Source: Steinernema hermaphroditum (lineage: Eukaryota; Nematoda; Chromadorea; Rhabditida; Steinernematidae). From it: a DNA stretch of 64,000 bases. Each line of letters opens with the position of its first letter. Positions within the stretch are counted from its first letter, which is position 1. The notes under the pieces are model-generated. The model was not told the origin of the DNA, made no database searches, and saw nothing but the letters and a program-made list of their open reading frames with translations. The position numbers and the translations under genes were made by a program. The DNA lies in contig CM059624.1 in NCBI GenBank assembly GCA_030435675.1, positions 8,704,769 to 8,768,768 on the forward strand. Direction: 5' to 3'. This document shows positions 1 through 12,000 of this stretch, piece by piece.

Positions 1-1563
1 GACTTGGTGCTTCCTTGGACTGCAGGTCCTTTGCTCATGCCTTGCCCTTTTCATTAGATTTGGCCTTGCCAGCCTTGTTTACGACGTTGTAGAGTAATTA
101 TTGTGTTTGTTGTTGGATGTAAATGCTTTTCACTTTGCTTGTTCGCCACATGGAGAAATTGTGAGTCCGGTTCTGGCAGGAACAACAAGTTTTTGAACAC
201 GCAAATAGGGGGGGGGGGGTAACTTAATTAGGACTACTCACCGCTGGAGCTCATAGTATCCTGTGTATCAGGTACTTCTTCTCGGAAAGGCGACAGAAGA
301 AATCCGAGTCGATCCTCGCCCGGACGCTCATTTCCGTCATCTCCTTCCGCTTCCGGAAGGGAAGTACATTCGTCTGAAGTTCTTGGGGGGGGGGGACATC
401 GGCTCCTTGTCCACACGACTCCTCCGTGGTCTCCTCTGCGCTTCGAGGACTGCTCCAAACTGCGCTCCTTCTTCCAGGAAGGATCGCAACATGTCGGCGT
501 CTTTATGCCGGCGCCTCTGTGACCCTTCTATCGATTCTTTTCGACGCCGCCGGGTGTACAAATAATCCCGTGGCCCAGTCACTTGTTCGCCGCGTCTTCT
601 GACCCTCGGACATCCCTGAGAGGCGCCCTCGACCGCATCGATCGTCGTCTTCGCGCCCCTTTCGTGTATTATTTAAATCGCGCACACGTGCAGATTCGAT
701 TATCTCCGGACTCATTTGGTGTCGCGCGCTCGTTTCGATTGCTTTCCCTCTTTCCCTCCGGCTGCGGATCCCAGAAGTCAAGTCACATGCATTGCGAATG
801 ATGCACTCGGGTGCACTTCCTCACCGTTCGCCTCGAGTCTCTCCTTCCGGCGATGCTCGGAAGAGGTGCCTTGTTCCCCTAATTAGGCGTTCGTTGCATG
901 TGTACACGATCCGGGCCGCGCTCTCCATTCGCTGTCCTCATTACGATGCGTTTATTCCTCCCCAGAGGCCCCGCTTCCTCTCCTGTTTCCCGCACTCCTC
1001 GCCCCGTGCCCCGCGGAAGGCGCTGATGGTGCAGACCTAGAAAGTCGTTTCCGTGGAGCCGAGAGGGGCGGAAACGGCGCCGACAATTAATGTTGCCGAA
1101 GTCGGTCGCCTGGGGCCGTTCTTGCTCTGCAAACTCGCGTCCCTCGCAACTCCGAGACGCCCTCGAGAAGTCGAAGAGCGTCTTCGTTTTAATTAGGTTT
1201 CCACTGCAAAGTTGATGGCTTCGAGCACGCGTCTTCTCCTCGACGGGTCCCCTCCGCCTCGGGCCGGATCTGCAACGAGATTCATGCAGATGGCTTAATT
1301 AAATACAAACATGGGACTAAAGGTGTCAAAGTGAACTTCAAAAGTGCGCGCGTGTGCCAGCAGGCGTTCCGAGTAACTAGCAGTCTTCCAGATTCCGCCC
1401 TACCGCGGCAGTGCCCCCAATCAAACTCTACCCGAGGGGTGCTATGGTACAGAAGTGCCCTGGTAACCCCTTGCAGGTCATAGATGCGGATATCCCGAGC
1501 CCTCCAGCCCTCTTCCGCTCCAAATCGCCCTCTCGAGGCTGAGTTCCTCGCCTCTGCGCGTCG
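1..1563. other. No supported gene; GC-rich non-coding flank
   Basis: I see no open frame with recognisable homology here. A possible minus-strand first coding exon (ATG at about 253, only five codons, then a good GTGAGT donor near 240) would belong to a gene running off the left edge, but nothing confirms it. Several TTAATTAG-like palindromic AT cores (about 222, 882, 1190, 1295) stand out from the GC-rich background and resemble homeodomain half-sites. A run of ten G occurs near 211. The stretch could be 5' regulatory sequence for the Ly6-like gene on the right. Confidence 0.4.
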
Positions 1564-2643
1564 ATGGCTCCTCGGTGGCCGCGGAGCACCGTCACTCAGA
1601 CCGTCCTCCTTCTCTCCGTAATGGCCTTTCAAGGTTTGTTTGCGCCCCGAAGCGTCGACATCGCGATTACGCCCGACGACTTCTGAATTCGATTAGCCTA
1701 CTCTGGTCAAAAACATGCGCCTCCGCGGCGATCAGAGATCCTCGAGAGGACGCTAGCGCTTTCAGAGGCCGAAGGCATCGGCTGCTTCGTCTGCAGCTCT
1801 TTCAACGGGTCCAATCCCCTCTGCGAGGACACCTTCAACTCGACGATCGACCAGACGACCAGAAGCAGTGCCGCCGGAATTGCCAACTACCAGTTCCCCT
1901 GCTGGTCCTTCAAGAAGAACCGCGAGGGTCTCTTCCCCGCCGACCACTGCATCAAAGTCAGCGGATACCGAAGTAATACTGCGCCATGAACAGCCCTAAA
2001 GTGCCGATTTAGCCGACGACAGTCGAGAAACGATGGTAATACGCACTTGTGCCTTAGATTCCGGAACCCTCACTGCAGACACAGGTGAGCACTTCTGGCC
2101 GTCTTTCCACGAGATAGCCATGGGAACCAAACCGAAAAAGGACCCTTTTAAGAGGCGAACCTCCAGTCCTGACATTCATTCTCATAAAAGATCACTGAGA
2201 GTAACAGGAAAAGAACGTTTGTACGGTGCTCGACGCCATCTGGCCGAGCGCCAGCATAACATTTGGTGGTCTGAGCGCGGTCGAAGTTTGCCCTCTGGAC
2301 GGCGACTTCGAGCGAATTCGGCGCGTTCCAAAAAACTCGTTCCAAATCAAATGAGGCGTGATAGGCCTGCTGTGGACAGACAGTCCACAAATCGACTTCT
2401 TTTCATTCCAAAGTTCAGAAGACCACTTTTCAGAGATCGTCCGAATCAGCCACTGCGGTCACTTCAAATACAACGGACACCAGTACACGGGTGAGCACCT
2501 CGCTCCCCTCCCCTTCTCTCCACTTCCTTCTTCCAGGTTGCGTGCAGTCCTGTGACTCCGACGGCTGCAACTCGGCACCCCCTTCTGCAACTCTCCTCCT
2601 CCTTTTCATCGTCTCCGCGCTCTCGGCCCTCCAGAGGATATGA
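1564..2643 (+). CDS. Ly6/quiver-like GPI-anchored small protein
   Basis: Exons 1564-1633, 1766-1972, 2013-2084, 2434-2490, 2537-2643 join to 170 residues. Residues 1-23 form a signal peptide (hydrophobic LLLSV core, cleavage before EAEG). The mature part starts GCFVCSSFNG, has about ten cysteines in Ly6/three-finger spacing, contains HCGHFKYNGHQYTGC and ends its fold with CDSDGCN, the typical Ly6 C-terminal box. The last 20 residues are hydrophobic and stop at once, as in a GPI-attachment signal. The layout matches the conserved invertebrate quiver/sleepless-type Ly6 proteins, which act at the cell surface, often on channels or receptors. The exact partner cannot be told. The 349-bp intron 3 is long for this window. 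Confidence 0.85.
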
Positions 2644-3040
2644 CTTCAGATGCTCCAAAACTTTTACCAATAAATACCGTAACCTTTTGTGTCTCCGATC
2701 GATCAACGGGGCGCCGACCGCTCACGCAACCTGATCTCGAATCGAAGTTGGAAGACCGATTGCGTCAGGGGCGAAAACAAACTTCAGATTCCGCGGCGAC
2801 GCACGACTTCAAAGATTACTGTAGCCCGAGACGATCAATAATTTATAGGGAATATAAACAAATATGTCGCGAAGGAATCTGGACGGCTATGTACAGCATC
2901 TGAGGGGCAAGTGAAGTGGGGGCCTTGACGGGCGGAGGCGTCAGATCAGAGGAGAAGAGCGCCCTCGGGGAACGAACTACGAGATACACGCTTTGTCTGT
3001 CAGGGGCGAGAGATGAGCAATCTATGGAAGGGCTACCGTA
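2644..3040. other. Convergent intergenic spacer
   Basis: This is the shared 3' region of the Ly6-like gene (plus) and the SOS gene (minus). An AATAAA-like signal (caataaataccg) lies near 2668 on the plus strand. No further open frame with support is seen. Confidence 0.5.
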
Positions 3041-6000
3041 TCAGTTGTTCTGTACCCGGTTCTTGTAGGTCTTCGGGGGGAGCGGAGGTGCGACGGCCAG
3101 GAGCTTTCCGTGGTTCCTGGAAGGGAGAGAGGTTGATGAGGCCTGGGAACTAAGGAACTCACTTCTTGGGCGGTCGCGGAGGCGGCGCGAGGTCGACGGC
3201 GCGTTGCCGCGGAGGGAGCTCTGGAGGAGGTGTCCTCGAGGACTCGGCGGGAAGGGGCACCGATAGGCTGACAGTGGGGGAGGTGGGCGATTGTTCGCCC
3301 CTCCAGAAGTGTTTGGAGACGGAATCGACGGAGAGCGGCGCCGGGAGGCCGACGGAGGCCCGGTTGGCGCCCTTACGCGGGGGCACCGGGGGCACAGCTG
3401 CGGGCATCGGCGGCGAGGCGCTTCCTTCGGAGGAGCTGGGCGACGGCATCGGCGGAGGAAAGACGAACTGCTGTGCTGAAAGCGGAGACGTTCCTCGAAA
3501 TTCGATCCGACGCTGATTACCCGAAGCCGCGGGGGAGTCGTCGGTCTTCGGCGGGGAGATGCGCCGCGGGTGCAGCGGAGGAGGCGCCATCTCCCGGGGC
3601 GCCTCGGACTTCAGCGAGGGGCTTGGTGGCGGGATGCTCCTTCTGAGGGGCAGCGAGGGACGCTGGCCCGCGAGCGTGCCGGATTTCGCATCGCGGATGT
3701 AGACGGGGTGGTGCCCCGGGTGGATGTCGATGAGGCCAAAGGGCGACTCCTCCACCGGCGAACTGATGGTCGACGTTGACAAGGTCACGGAGCGGCTACG
3801 GTCCTCGGGAGCCAGAGGCTTGTCCAGGCATAGGGGGTTGCTGCGGTGGTAGACGTTGGGCGAGGAGGGCGCTCCGTTAGCCAGAGAGGTCGTCTGCTGC
3901 CACTTGGGCACCTTTACGCCCGGAGACTTCAGCGTCTGCGCCGAGCGCCTCGGTTTCTGGAAGTCCCATTTGGAGTCCTCCTTGCCGGGCTCGATCTTCT
4001 TCGACTGGTTGTAGAGGTACTCCTCAAGGGCGTTGTTGTCTTCGAAACCTTCCAGGGGGTTTATTGACTCGAAGAATTGCTAAAAAAAAGTCGGTAAGTA
4101 AGCGAAGAGTAGATTTTCAGGGTTTTGTGGCTTGGCGTTCTCACCGGGTGGTTGGCGACAGCCGAGGGGGTTGTCGGGGGCGACTGCGCACAGCAGCAGC
4201 ACAGTTGGCAAGAGAGCATCTGGGGAGGGAAGGGGCTGACCCTTGGACTGAAGAAGAGGACGAGGTTACACGGTGGAAACACGGCAACGGGCGGAACGGA
4301 AGCGCGGCAGGTCCAAAGGAGGCATCGAGGGGGAGAAGGCCACTTCCGCCGTCTTGCGTCGACCAGGACGGCGCCGTCAGCGGCGATCTTTCGAGCGCCC
4401 TGATATTTGCAAACAAGACAAAACACGTCAATTAGGGCGCACAGAAGTAATTTGTTGCGCGGTCAGCGGCGGGCAGAAGAGATGAAAGCGGCGATAGCGA
4501 TCGGAGGGATCAGATAGGCCGGCGCCGACGTCGTTCCCATAGCCCGGAGTGGCGGGGAAGCAGAGGTCGGCGGCGCCGTTCCCAGCCTCACGCCCCTGGA
4601 AGGCTCTGGAACAGGAACGAGTCCCCGGAACAGGTCTTCTGGCAATGACGCTCCAAAAACGGCTGGAACGACCCGCGGCGGCGCCCTCCAGACGCTTCTG
4701 CAGAACCCAGAGCAAAAAGGCATCCCCGAAAACATTCGGCCCGTGGGTGATCGGGCTGCCACACCGGAAGCGTCCTCACGAGGCAAAGGCCGACAGGAAA
4801 CGCTGGCGCCCTTCGCCTTCTAGGCGGAAACAGGCGCGATCTTCCAAAATATCCGCAGGCGCAAAAATAGAGCGCAGAGAGGCTGATCAGCAACCGGTCA
4901 CGCCGAGAACGGTGGAGGCGCCTTGGCGGACGACAGATGACTGGCGACCAAAGTTCGGCGACCGATTTAGGAGGAAAACAAGGGGCGCGCGGTTGCGCGA
5001 TCTTCTGGTTTCCGATCGGACGCCACCGGCGACGGGCCGGCGGACGATCGAGACGCCGGTGCCGCCGCCGACAGCGTGGGCGCCACCGCAAACTAATGAC
5101 TTCCGGTGCATTCGCTGGCCACTCCGATCGGCTTGCACTGGGGATAACGGAGGACGTCCCGGGTACTCAGCTGATCGTGAAGCGCCGAAGGCTTACGTGA
5201 AGGAATCTCGTCATCGGCTGCGTGTACAGAGGAAACGGTGCGGAACGTAGGAGAAGGGGGAACCGCCCCCGCCAGCGCCAACTGGACGCTGATAACGCGC
5301 CGATGTCATTTCCGATGCAGAGACGACTACAGGAAGACAGTTCTGAACATAGTACCAGAGCCAGGAACGGTCTAGGAGATGGCAGAAGCGTTCAGGTGGT
5401 GCAGCACGGCCCGCTACAGGACCTACCGTATCGCTTGAGGCTCGCAATTGACTGTAGTGGATGAGAAAAACGGGAATAGCCCACCGCAGCGCTTTCGAAC
5501 AGCAAAAGAAACGATCGCCGAAGAAGAAGAGTCCCGCGGCGAAGAAACGTTCTGACAGATCGAGGCGATCAAACAACGTCGCCGAACGCCCCGAGGCACC
5601 GGCTTCACTCCGCTTTTTGCGCCCACTTCCGTCATTACCGTACCCCAGAGCCTTATTTGTTTAAAGTGGGGGCGAGAAATCGCGGTTAGTCGCGGTGACC
5701 GAAGACATCGGAGACGTAAAAAGGCGCCCCGCGTTCGAAGTCCCAAAAGTGCTACTTGGACCGAATACAAGAAGCGGGGAAGAAGATGTAAAAAGACGCT
5801 GGAATCGGGCCGAGCGGCACGGCCGCGGGACGCGGAAGAGGAAGCCGAAGTGCAGAAGACGTTTCGGCGTGCACGCCAACTGTCGCCACAAAATGACGAG
5901 GAAGAAGTGTCCTGACGGGGTGGGGGAGGGCGATCTTGATCCGGTGCCGGTGACCCTTCGGTGGCCGGCCCTTGAGATCGCGCTCATCTCTTGGGCACAC

Positions 6001-9000
6001 GGAGGTGTTGTCTTTCGTTCAAATTCTCAGAAAGCATAAATAAACGGAGCTCACCGGCTTAGTCATCGCCCGGTTATGCACTTCTACATCACGTTTCCGC
6101 GTCAAAGTGCACGAGCGGATATGGCGTTAGTCAGTCCGGGAGCTGCACTCGCTGACTCAGCGCCAATTACGGCGTGCGCGAAAGCACTTTTTTGTTTACG
6201 AACGCCACTTCCACGGATTTGGCGCAAAACAAAGAGTTATGCAACGACAAACGCCTCACAAGGTGCGTCCGAAGCGAGTTGCGCCATCTGCCGAATCTGG
6301 GATCGCAAATTAGGCGATTAAGGCCGAGGGGTACCATATGTGCAAGGCCTCGGCGGGGAATCGTAGGAGGCCAAAAACGAACCCTGAGTCGCTTCCACTT
6401 GCGGAGGAGCACATTGCGGGATTGCTTCGACCTCCTTGTGGGCAGCGCGCAGTCCGAAGAGGCCGCCTTCTGGACGACGCGGTGTCTCGGTGAGGACTCC
6501 TCTTCGGCGTCGGCGACGGACTCGAGACTGGCAGAGGCTTCGAGGATCGCCGAAGACTCGCCACAGTGGGCCAGGTAATTGCTGAGGCCCGAGGAGAAGT
6601 TGGCGGAGCACTCCGCAGGGGGCCGGAAGTTCTCGTAGCGCGGCGGGGGGCCAGCCGCCGCCCGGGTGCAATGCCTCTGGAAGGAGGTCGACGGCGTCGG
6701 GAGCTGCACGCAGTCGAAGATGTCCGACATGGGTCGGTCTTCTGGAACTGAGGGTCACCTTCTGGCACGATTCGCGGCGCGCACGGGGCCTCAGGGCCAG
6801 CTGAAGGGAGCAGTGGAGAGCCGAAGGCGCACTTCGGAGACTCGCGGCTTCTCTGAGTCACGCTCCGAGTCAATTCCGAATATGGGAGTGTCCCTACCGC
6901 GCCACTGAGTAATAATAGTTATGCCGCGCGGTGACTCAGATGGCGTGCGTGGCACCAGCCTGGCCGGGAACGCCGGAGCCTGCGGCCCGTGAATGGGCGG
7001 CCGCCGGCGGGTCATCCTCTCCCCAATTAGATGTCCTCTGCCGCGCTACGTTTCGACCCGGAGCGGAAATCCACTTTCCGAGATTACCCCAGTGCAACAG
7101 CAATCTAGAGAGAAGACCCTCCAAAAGCGAGCGAACGACAGTTTTGGGTCGAAAAAGGGGAGAAGATTACCGTAGTTCTCGGAAGCGTCACCGAAACTCG
7201 ATACCGAATGGACGGAGAAGGGGTGCCGAAGTGACTCACGCGTCCTCGGGCGTTCCCGCGCCCGAAGTCGCACATAATTAGTCTGATGGCTCCGCGGCAT
7301 CGGGCTGAGTCACAAATCCGACGCACTTGGGGACTGCGGCCGGCTTCGGTCCGAAATAGCCCGAGGATAGTGCCGAGAAGGAACGTTCTAGATTTTGATA
7401 AAGCGACCACTCAAGCGATGAGGTGGCGTTTGCCCAGAGATTACAGTCACTGTTTACTCCTCGACATCCCGGGTCGCCCACCCGGCCATTTCCGGTTCAC
7501 AGAGTTCTAGGAAAGTCAGGATGCTGGGCCGCCTGAAGCGGCGCCTGCAGAGGGCAACGGTGCAGAGGGGCCGGAAGTGATTTGTTGTGGACGGTGATAA
7601 GGAGCAGCGAGTGATTCACTGACCTTCGAGCGGAGGATCCAGCGCTCCGTGCGGCGTCTTCTCGAGAAGGCAACGAAGCGGCAGTTCTGCCGGGAGCGCA
7701 GCAGAGGGCTCACGTCTACTACTGTGGCCATTCTGCCGTGTGGGATACTGTAGAAAGGGGGGCGATGAGCACAGAGTGAGGCACGAACACGAAATCACGG
7801 ACTGTGGGGAAGGGGGCGTCGCAGTGCCCCGGGGAGCCGAATTAGCACCGAAGGTGCTGAGATGGCACCTTGTGTGGCAGTGACCTGCGAAAGTCAATTG
7901 TCCTCTAATTGCACTTCTGGATCGTCTTTGTTGCAAATCCGCTCGCAGTCTGTCGATTACATAACGCCAATCCGCAGAGCATATCCACACAAAAGAAGAA
8001 GCAAACAATCCCCAAAACGAGGGTCCGACCTCTCAGAACAACGCCCTCGCGTCGTCTGATTATGCGCCGCCAAGAGGGCTGAGCATCGGAAACGAAGACA
8101 CACGGCCTTTGACCCGCCGCACCCACGGTCCTCACGGGCCAGCGGGGCGTCCGACGCACTTCAGGTCCAAATCCATTCACTTCGCGGAATCCAATTTGCC
8201 AATCATAATCGCATTAGACCGCTTTGATCGTCCCGAATCCCGAGAGCTCCTCTTGGGAGCAGGTGCGGGTGATATCGGCTCGTCTTTGTAGAGCCAGGTC
8301 CTCCGTGTTCTTTGTATTTTCTCGCGTGACTCATCTGTTCTCGGCTTTTCGCTCCCGATGTAAACACGCGCGCTCCGCTAAAGACTCCCTCGGCTCGCGC
8401 CAACCTGACGGCGAACGGCTACAAAACGAGCAGCTGGCAATAGTGATTCAGTCCCTAATTTGATCTCTCACTGAGTCACTTCGGATCGCTCGAAAACAAA
8501 GCAGCCTCGATGGCACTTCGGAGAAGTGAGAAGTCGCTGCACGCCACCTGTCGACGCCACAAGGATCGGACAGTTTGCACCCAAGAGTCCGAGGACGACG
8601 CTGTCCTCGACAGTGTTTCTGGGAGATTATGATTCAGAGCTATTAGCACTCAGCCACATGTTGCCTTGTCAATCACATCTTCCCGAGATTAACGTCCCAC
8701 AGAGTTGGCCACTTAGTGGGGTCAGTTGCAAGAAAGAACACTTACACGCATCGAGATCTCCACCTGGAACTGATAGGGCTCGTTCTGGTACATCTGGATC
8801 TCCTCGATCAGCTTCGCCGTCTTCCGGCACGTCCCGAATTCGATCATCTGCGTCGAGTCGCAGCCCTTAAACGACGCATGGTGAGCAAAGTAGCCACAAG
8901 AACCTCCCGAAGAATCAGGGTCATCCTCTAGAGTTCCTTTATGAGATGTCCAAAACACAAGAAAAGTAGGCCTACTTGGCCACATGTCGGCCTCTCGGTT

Positions 9001-12000
9001 TTGGACTCCGGCCAGAGAGGAGTGCCCTTTGTGTGTTCCTGGAATGCGCAACTCTCTGTCGCTCTCTTTTTGGCTTTCGGTATTCGCTTTATGAAGGCAA
9101 AAAAACACCTCGTTCCCGGAGGGACGTAGAAACGCCGCGTGACTCGTGGAGGGAACTTTTGTTTTGAATCAAAAGGGGTAAGAGTCATTCCCAGAATCTA
9201 GTGGTCAACAAGGAAGTGAGTCACCTGCTCGTTCTCCTCGTTTGTCTGCACGTTCCGCATGGCGATCGTCTTGCGGCTCTCGTCGAAGAAGCAGAATCTA
9301 CTGAGATAGGTACCTGGAAACGAGGGTCGTGAGGACCACGGGGACCAGGATCAAAGCTCACCGATGAAGGGGATCACCGGGGGCGCCACTTCTGAAAGAC
9401 GCTTCGCCATTTCCTTGCCGTGGGAGTCGCAGAGCTTCTTGAATTTCACGAGCCATTTCTGCTTCTCCTTGTCGAGCCTCTGAGGGGGTTCGGATGCCGC
9501 CGCCGAAGGGGGAACTTACCTCGAAAGTGGCCTTCAGACGAGCGACCGCGGAGGAGCCGAGCGCCGAGTTGAAGGCGATGATGCCGTTGAAGTTGTGAAG
9601 CTCCTCGAAGATGAACATGATCTCGAGGACCCGTGAGACGAGGGCTACGCGCTCCTCGAGGGACTCCGTCTCTACGATCGACTTCGCCACCCAGTAGATC
9701 AGCTGAACCAGATTATCAAATGATGGAACGGGTGGAACGGCTGGAGGTGCTTCGGGAGAGCGGATTTTGGGGGTTCGCCTGATTGGGGACAGGGTGTCCC
9801 AAAAATTCTGCAAGTTTTTCCGTAATGCTAATTTTTTTGGCGAGGCGTACTTCTATCCGCGCTTTTCATGTTTTATGGGTAACTTTCACTCCTATTCTTT
9901 GTTATCATGCTGCTATTCGAGGTTGTCCGCTTTGAGTTCCGTGATTTTCCATGGTAGCTATACATTACCTTGAAGCCGTGATTTCACTGCACTAGTAAGG
10001 CAAGAAAAATGTGCAGGTTTGTAAGTTGCTAGAACGCAACAAGCAACACGTCTATAATGTGTCAAAACGTTTTAAGGACTCTTGAAGACCTGAAGAACGT
10101 CCCAAAGGAGGAAAACGTCGTTTCGCATGCACAAACAAAAAATAGACACAAATCAAAAAGACTTGAGGCTGATTTCGCCGAAAGGAGGATCAACTTTTAA
10201 AGAAAGGTCGCCAGAGACCTCGGAATCAGCGAAAGAAGCGCTAGAAGGGTAGGGAAGGAAGATCTGAAGCTGAAACCTTACGAAAATATAGTCGTTAACG
10301 TTTGGAGTGAGAAAACAGAGGCGAACCGCCTCAATATTTAGCAGCGCATGATGCGGCTGGTCACAAACCCTGAATCCGGGAAGTACCGAGTTCGTAAATG
10401 AATAGCTTTTTACCCTGGAACCAATCGCAAATCGCCAAAAAACTTCATTTACCACAGAACAGATTCTGCTCTATCTGTTAACATCAAAAGAAGCAACTTC
10501 AGCCATGACAGTGTTATGATCTAGGTCAGAATCTCCGCAGAAGTCAGTGCGAAACCGATTGTTACATAAAAAGGATGTCAAAACCAATTCGGAAGTGTGC
10601 CAGGATGAGATCCCGGGATAGGAGGTCACCCGTTTCGCCTCAGAGCACGTCCCGGATGGATATTTTATTCTGCAGGAAGACTGGGTACCGTCCCATGGAT
10701 CGAAATCAACAATGACTGTCTGTCGCGAGATTTGTCCCAAGCTTTGAGACAAATCGTTTTGGCTGTGAAATTCTACCATCTTTAACTCTATTGATTATTT
10801 CATTTAGAACCTCTTAAAGAGCAACGTCCACTCTACAAAATGTGCACATTTGCAGCTCATGTATGTTTCCATTCGAAAAGCAAAGGACAAATTAATTCAG
10901 AAGGTCTGTGCGACCATCGCTAGGTACACCGAGAAGTGTTTCGAGGCCTCTATCGTCGCTCATTGTGGTCATTTCGAACATCGCTTGTCATATTCTAAAA
11001 TTTCAGACTCTTCTGATTGTTCATTTAAAGTTTCATGCAATTTGGTCAAAATTTAGTGGGTTTTCGGGCTATTTGAAACTTGCAGAACTTTTGGGACACT
11101 CTGTAGAGATCCTTTGCTCCGGTACTTCGGGGCAAATCTCGGTCCGAACCTCTCTCTTTCACGCAAAACAAACTCGAGCCCACCTGGTTAGTCTTGTCCA
11201 TGTACTGCATGAGACGGGGCGACCTCTTTAACTTGTCGGCTTTCATCCACGCGCAGTCCACCAGCTCGATGGGCTTCACCACCCTGTAGAGGTCGAAGTG
11301 GAGCAGAGTCAACTGACGCCCGATCTCGATGGGATGCAGCGAGAGTAGATCGTAGTTGGCGACGTCGTTCTGGGCTACCGTATGCCAGAGGATCGGGGGC
11401 CGGGCAGAGCCGCCGGACTGGCTCTGGATCGAGGGCGTGCGGCGCGGGAGAGTGAGTTCGGCGTCGCTGAAGTCGACGAACACCTCGTGGAGCTCGTTCT
11501 CGAACTCGTTCTGGCTGGCCCGGATCTTGTCCTGGAAGAGAAGCTTTAAGAGGGTACGCGCTGGAGAGGGCGCACCAGAATCTTTTGGAACTTCCAGCGC
11601 TCGCTGTTGCCGGTCTTGAGGCGTGCTTCGGTCAAGAAGCGGACCATATCGTCCACGAGCTGGGGGTTGTTCTCAAAGTCGTAGAAGTGCCTCCGCAGCC
11701 ATTGGTCGCACACCGAAATCACCCTGAAGAGAACGTGGCTCTGGGAAGAAGGCCGGACTCACCTCTTCTGGATAGGCTGCTGGAACTCCATACGGAAGCG
11801 CTGGTAGCTCTGCTCGAGGCGCGCGTTGCTCACCCTCCCCACGGGGAGGCCGTGGGACTGCACCGTGTCGAATCTGCCAGCGAGGGGCCCTCCACTGAAG
11901 GCCGACACCTGGGAGCGCCCCGCCGGCGAGCAGGGTAGACAGTTGTCGATCGCCTCCAGTGCCCGGGGCGTCGGCACGTTGAAGCGCTCCATGAGCAACT

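Larger units (their letters stand above)
4080..8745. other. Giant SOS intron (4.67 kb), probable regulatory intron
   Basis: This intron separates the end of the CDC25 domain from the proline-rich tail of SOS. It is about one hundred times longer than typical introns in the window. It is GC-rich, so long open frames occur by chance on both strands, none with family resemblance. It contains a cluster of TGACTCA/TGAGTCA sites and a possible alternative exon at 4145-4219; both are listed separately. Short AT-rich palindromes (CAATTAG, ATAATTAG) are scattered through it. Confidence 0.75.

Noticed and set aside
4549..5250. 233-codon plus-strand frame inside the SOS intron
   Set aside because: GC-rich DNA gives long frames by chance; composition is arginine/proline-rich, the overlapping minus strand is equally open, and no family is recognisable.
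6167..6873. Overlapping 130-190 codon frames in the SOS intron
   Set aside because: Three frames of the same strand are open at once, a mark of base composition; none resembles a protein family.
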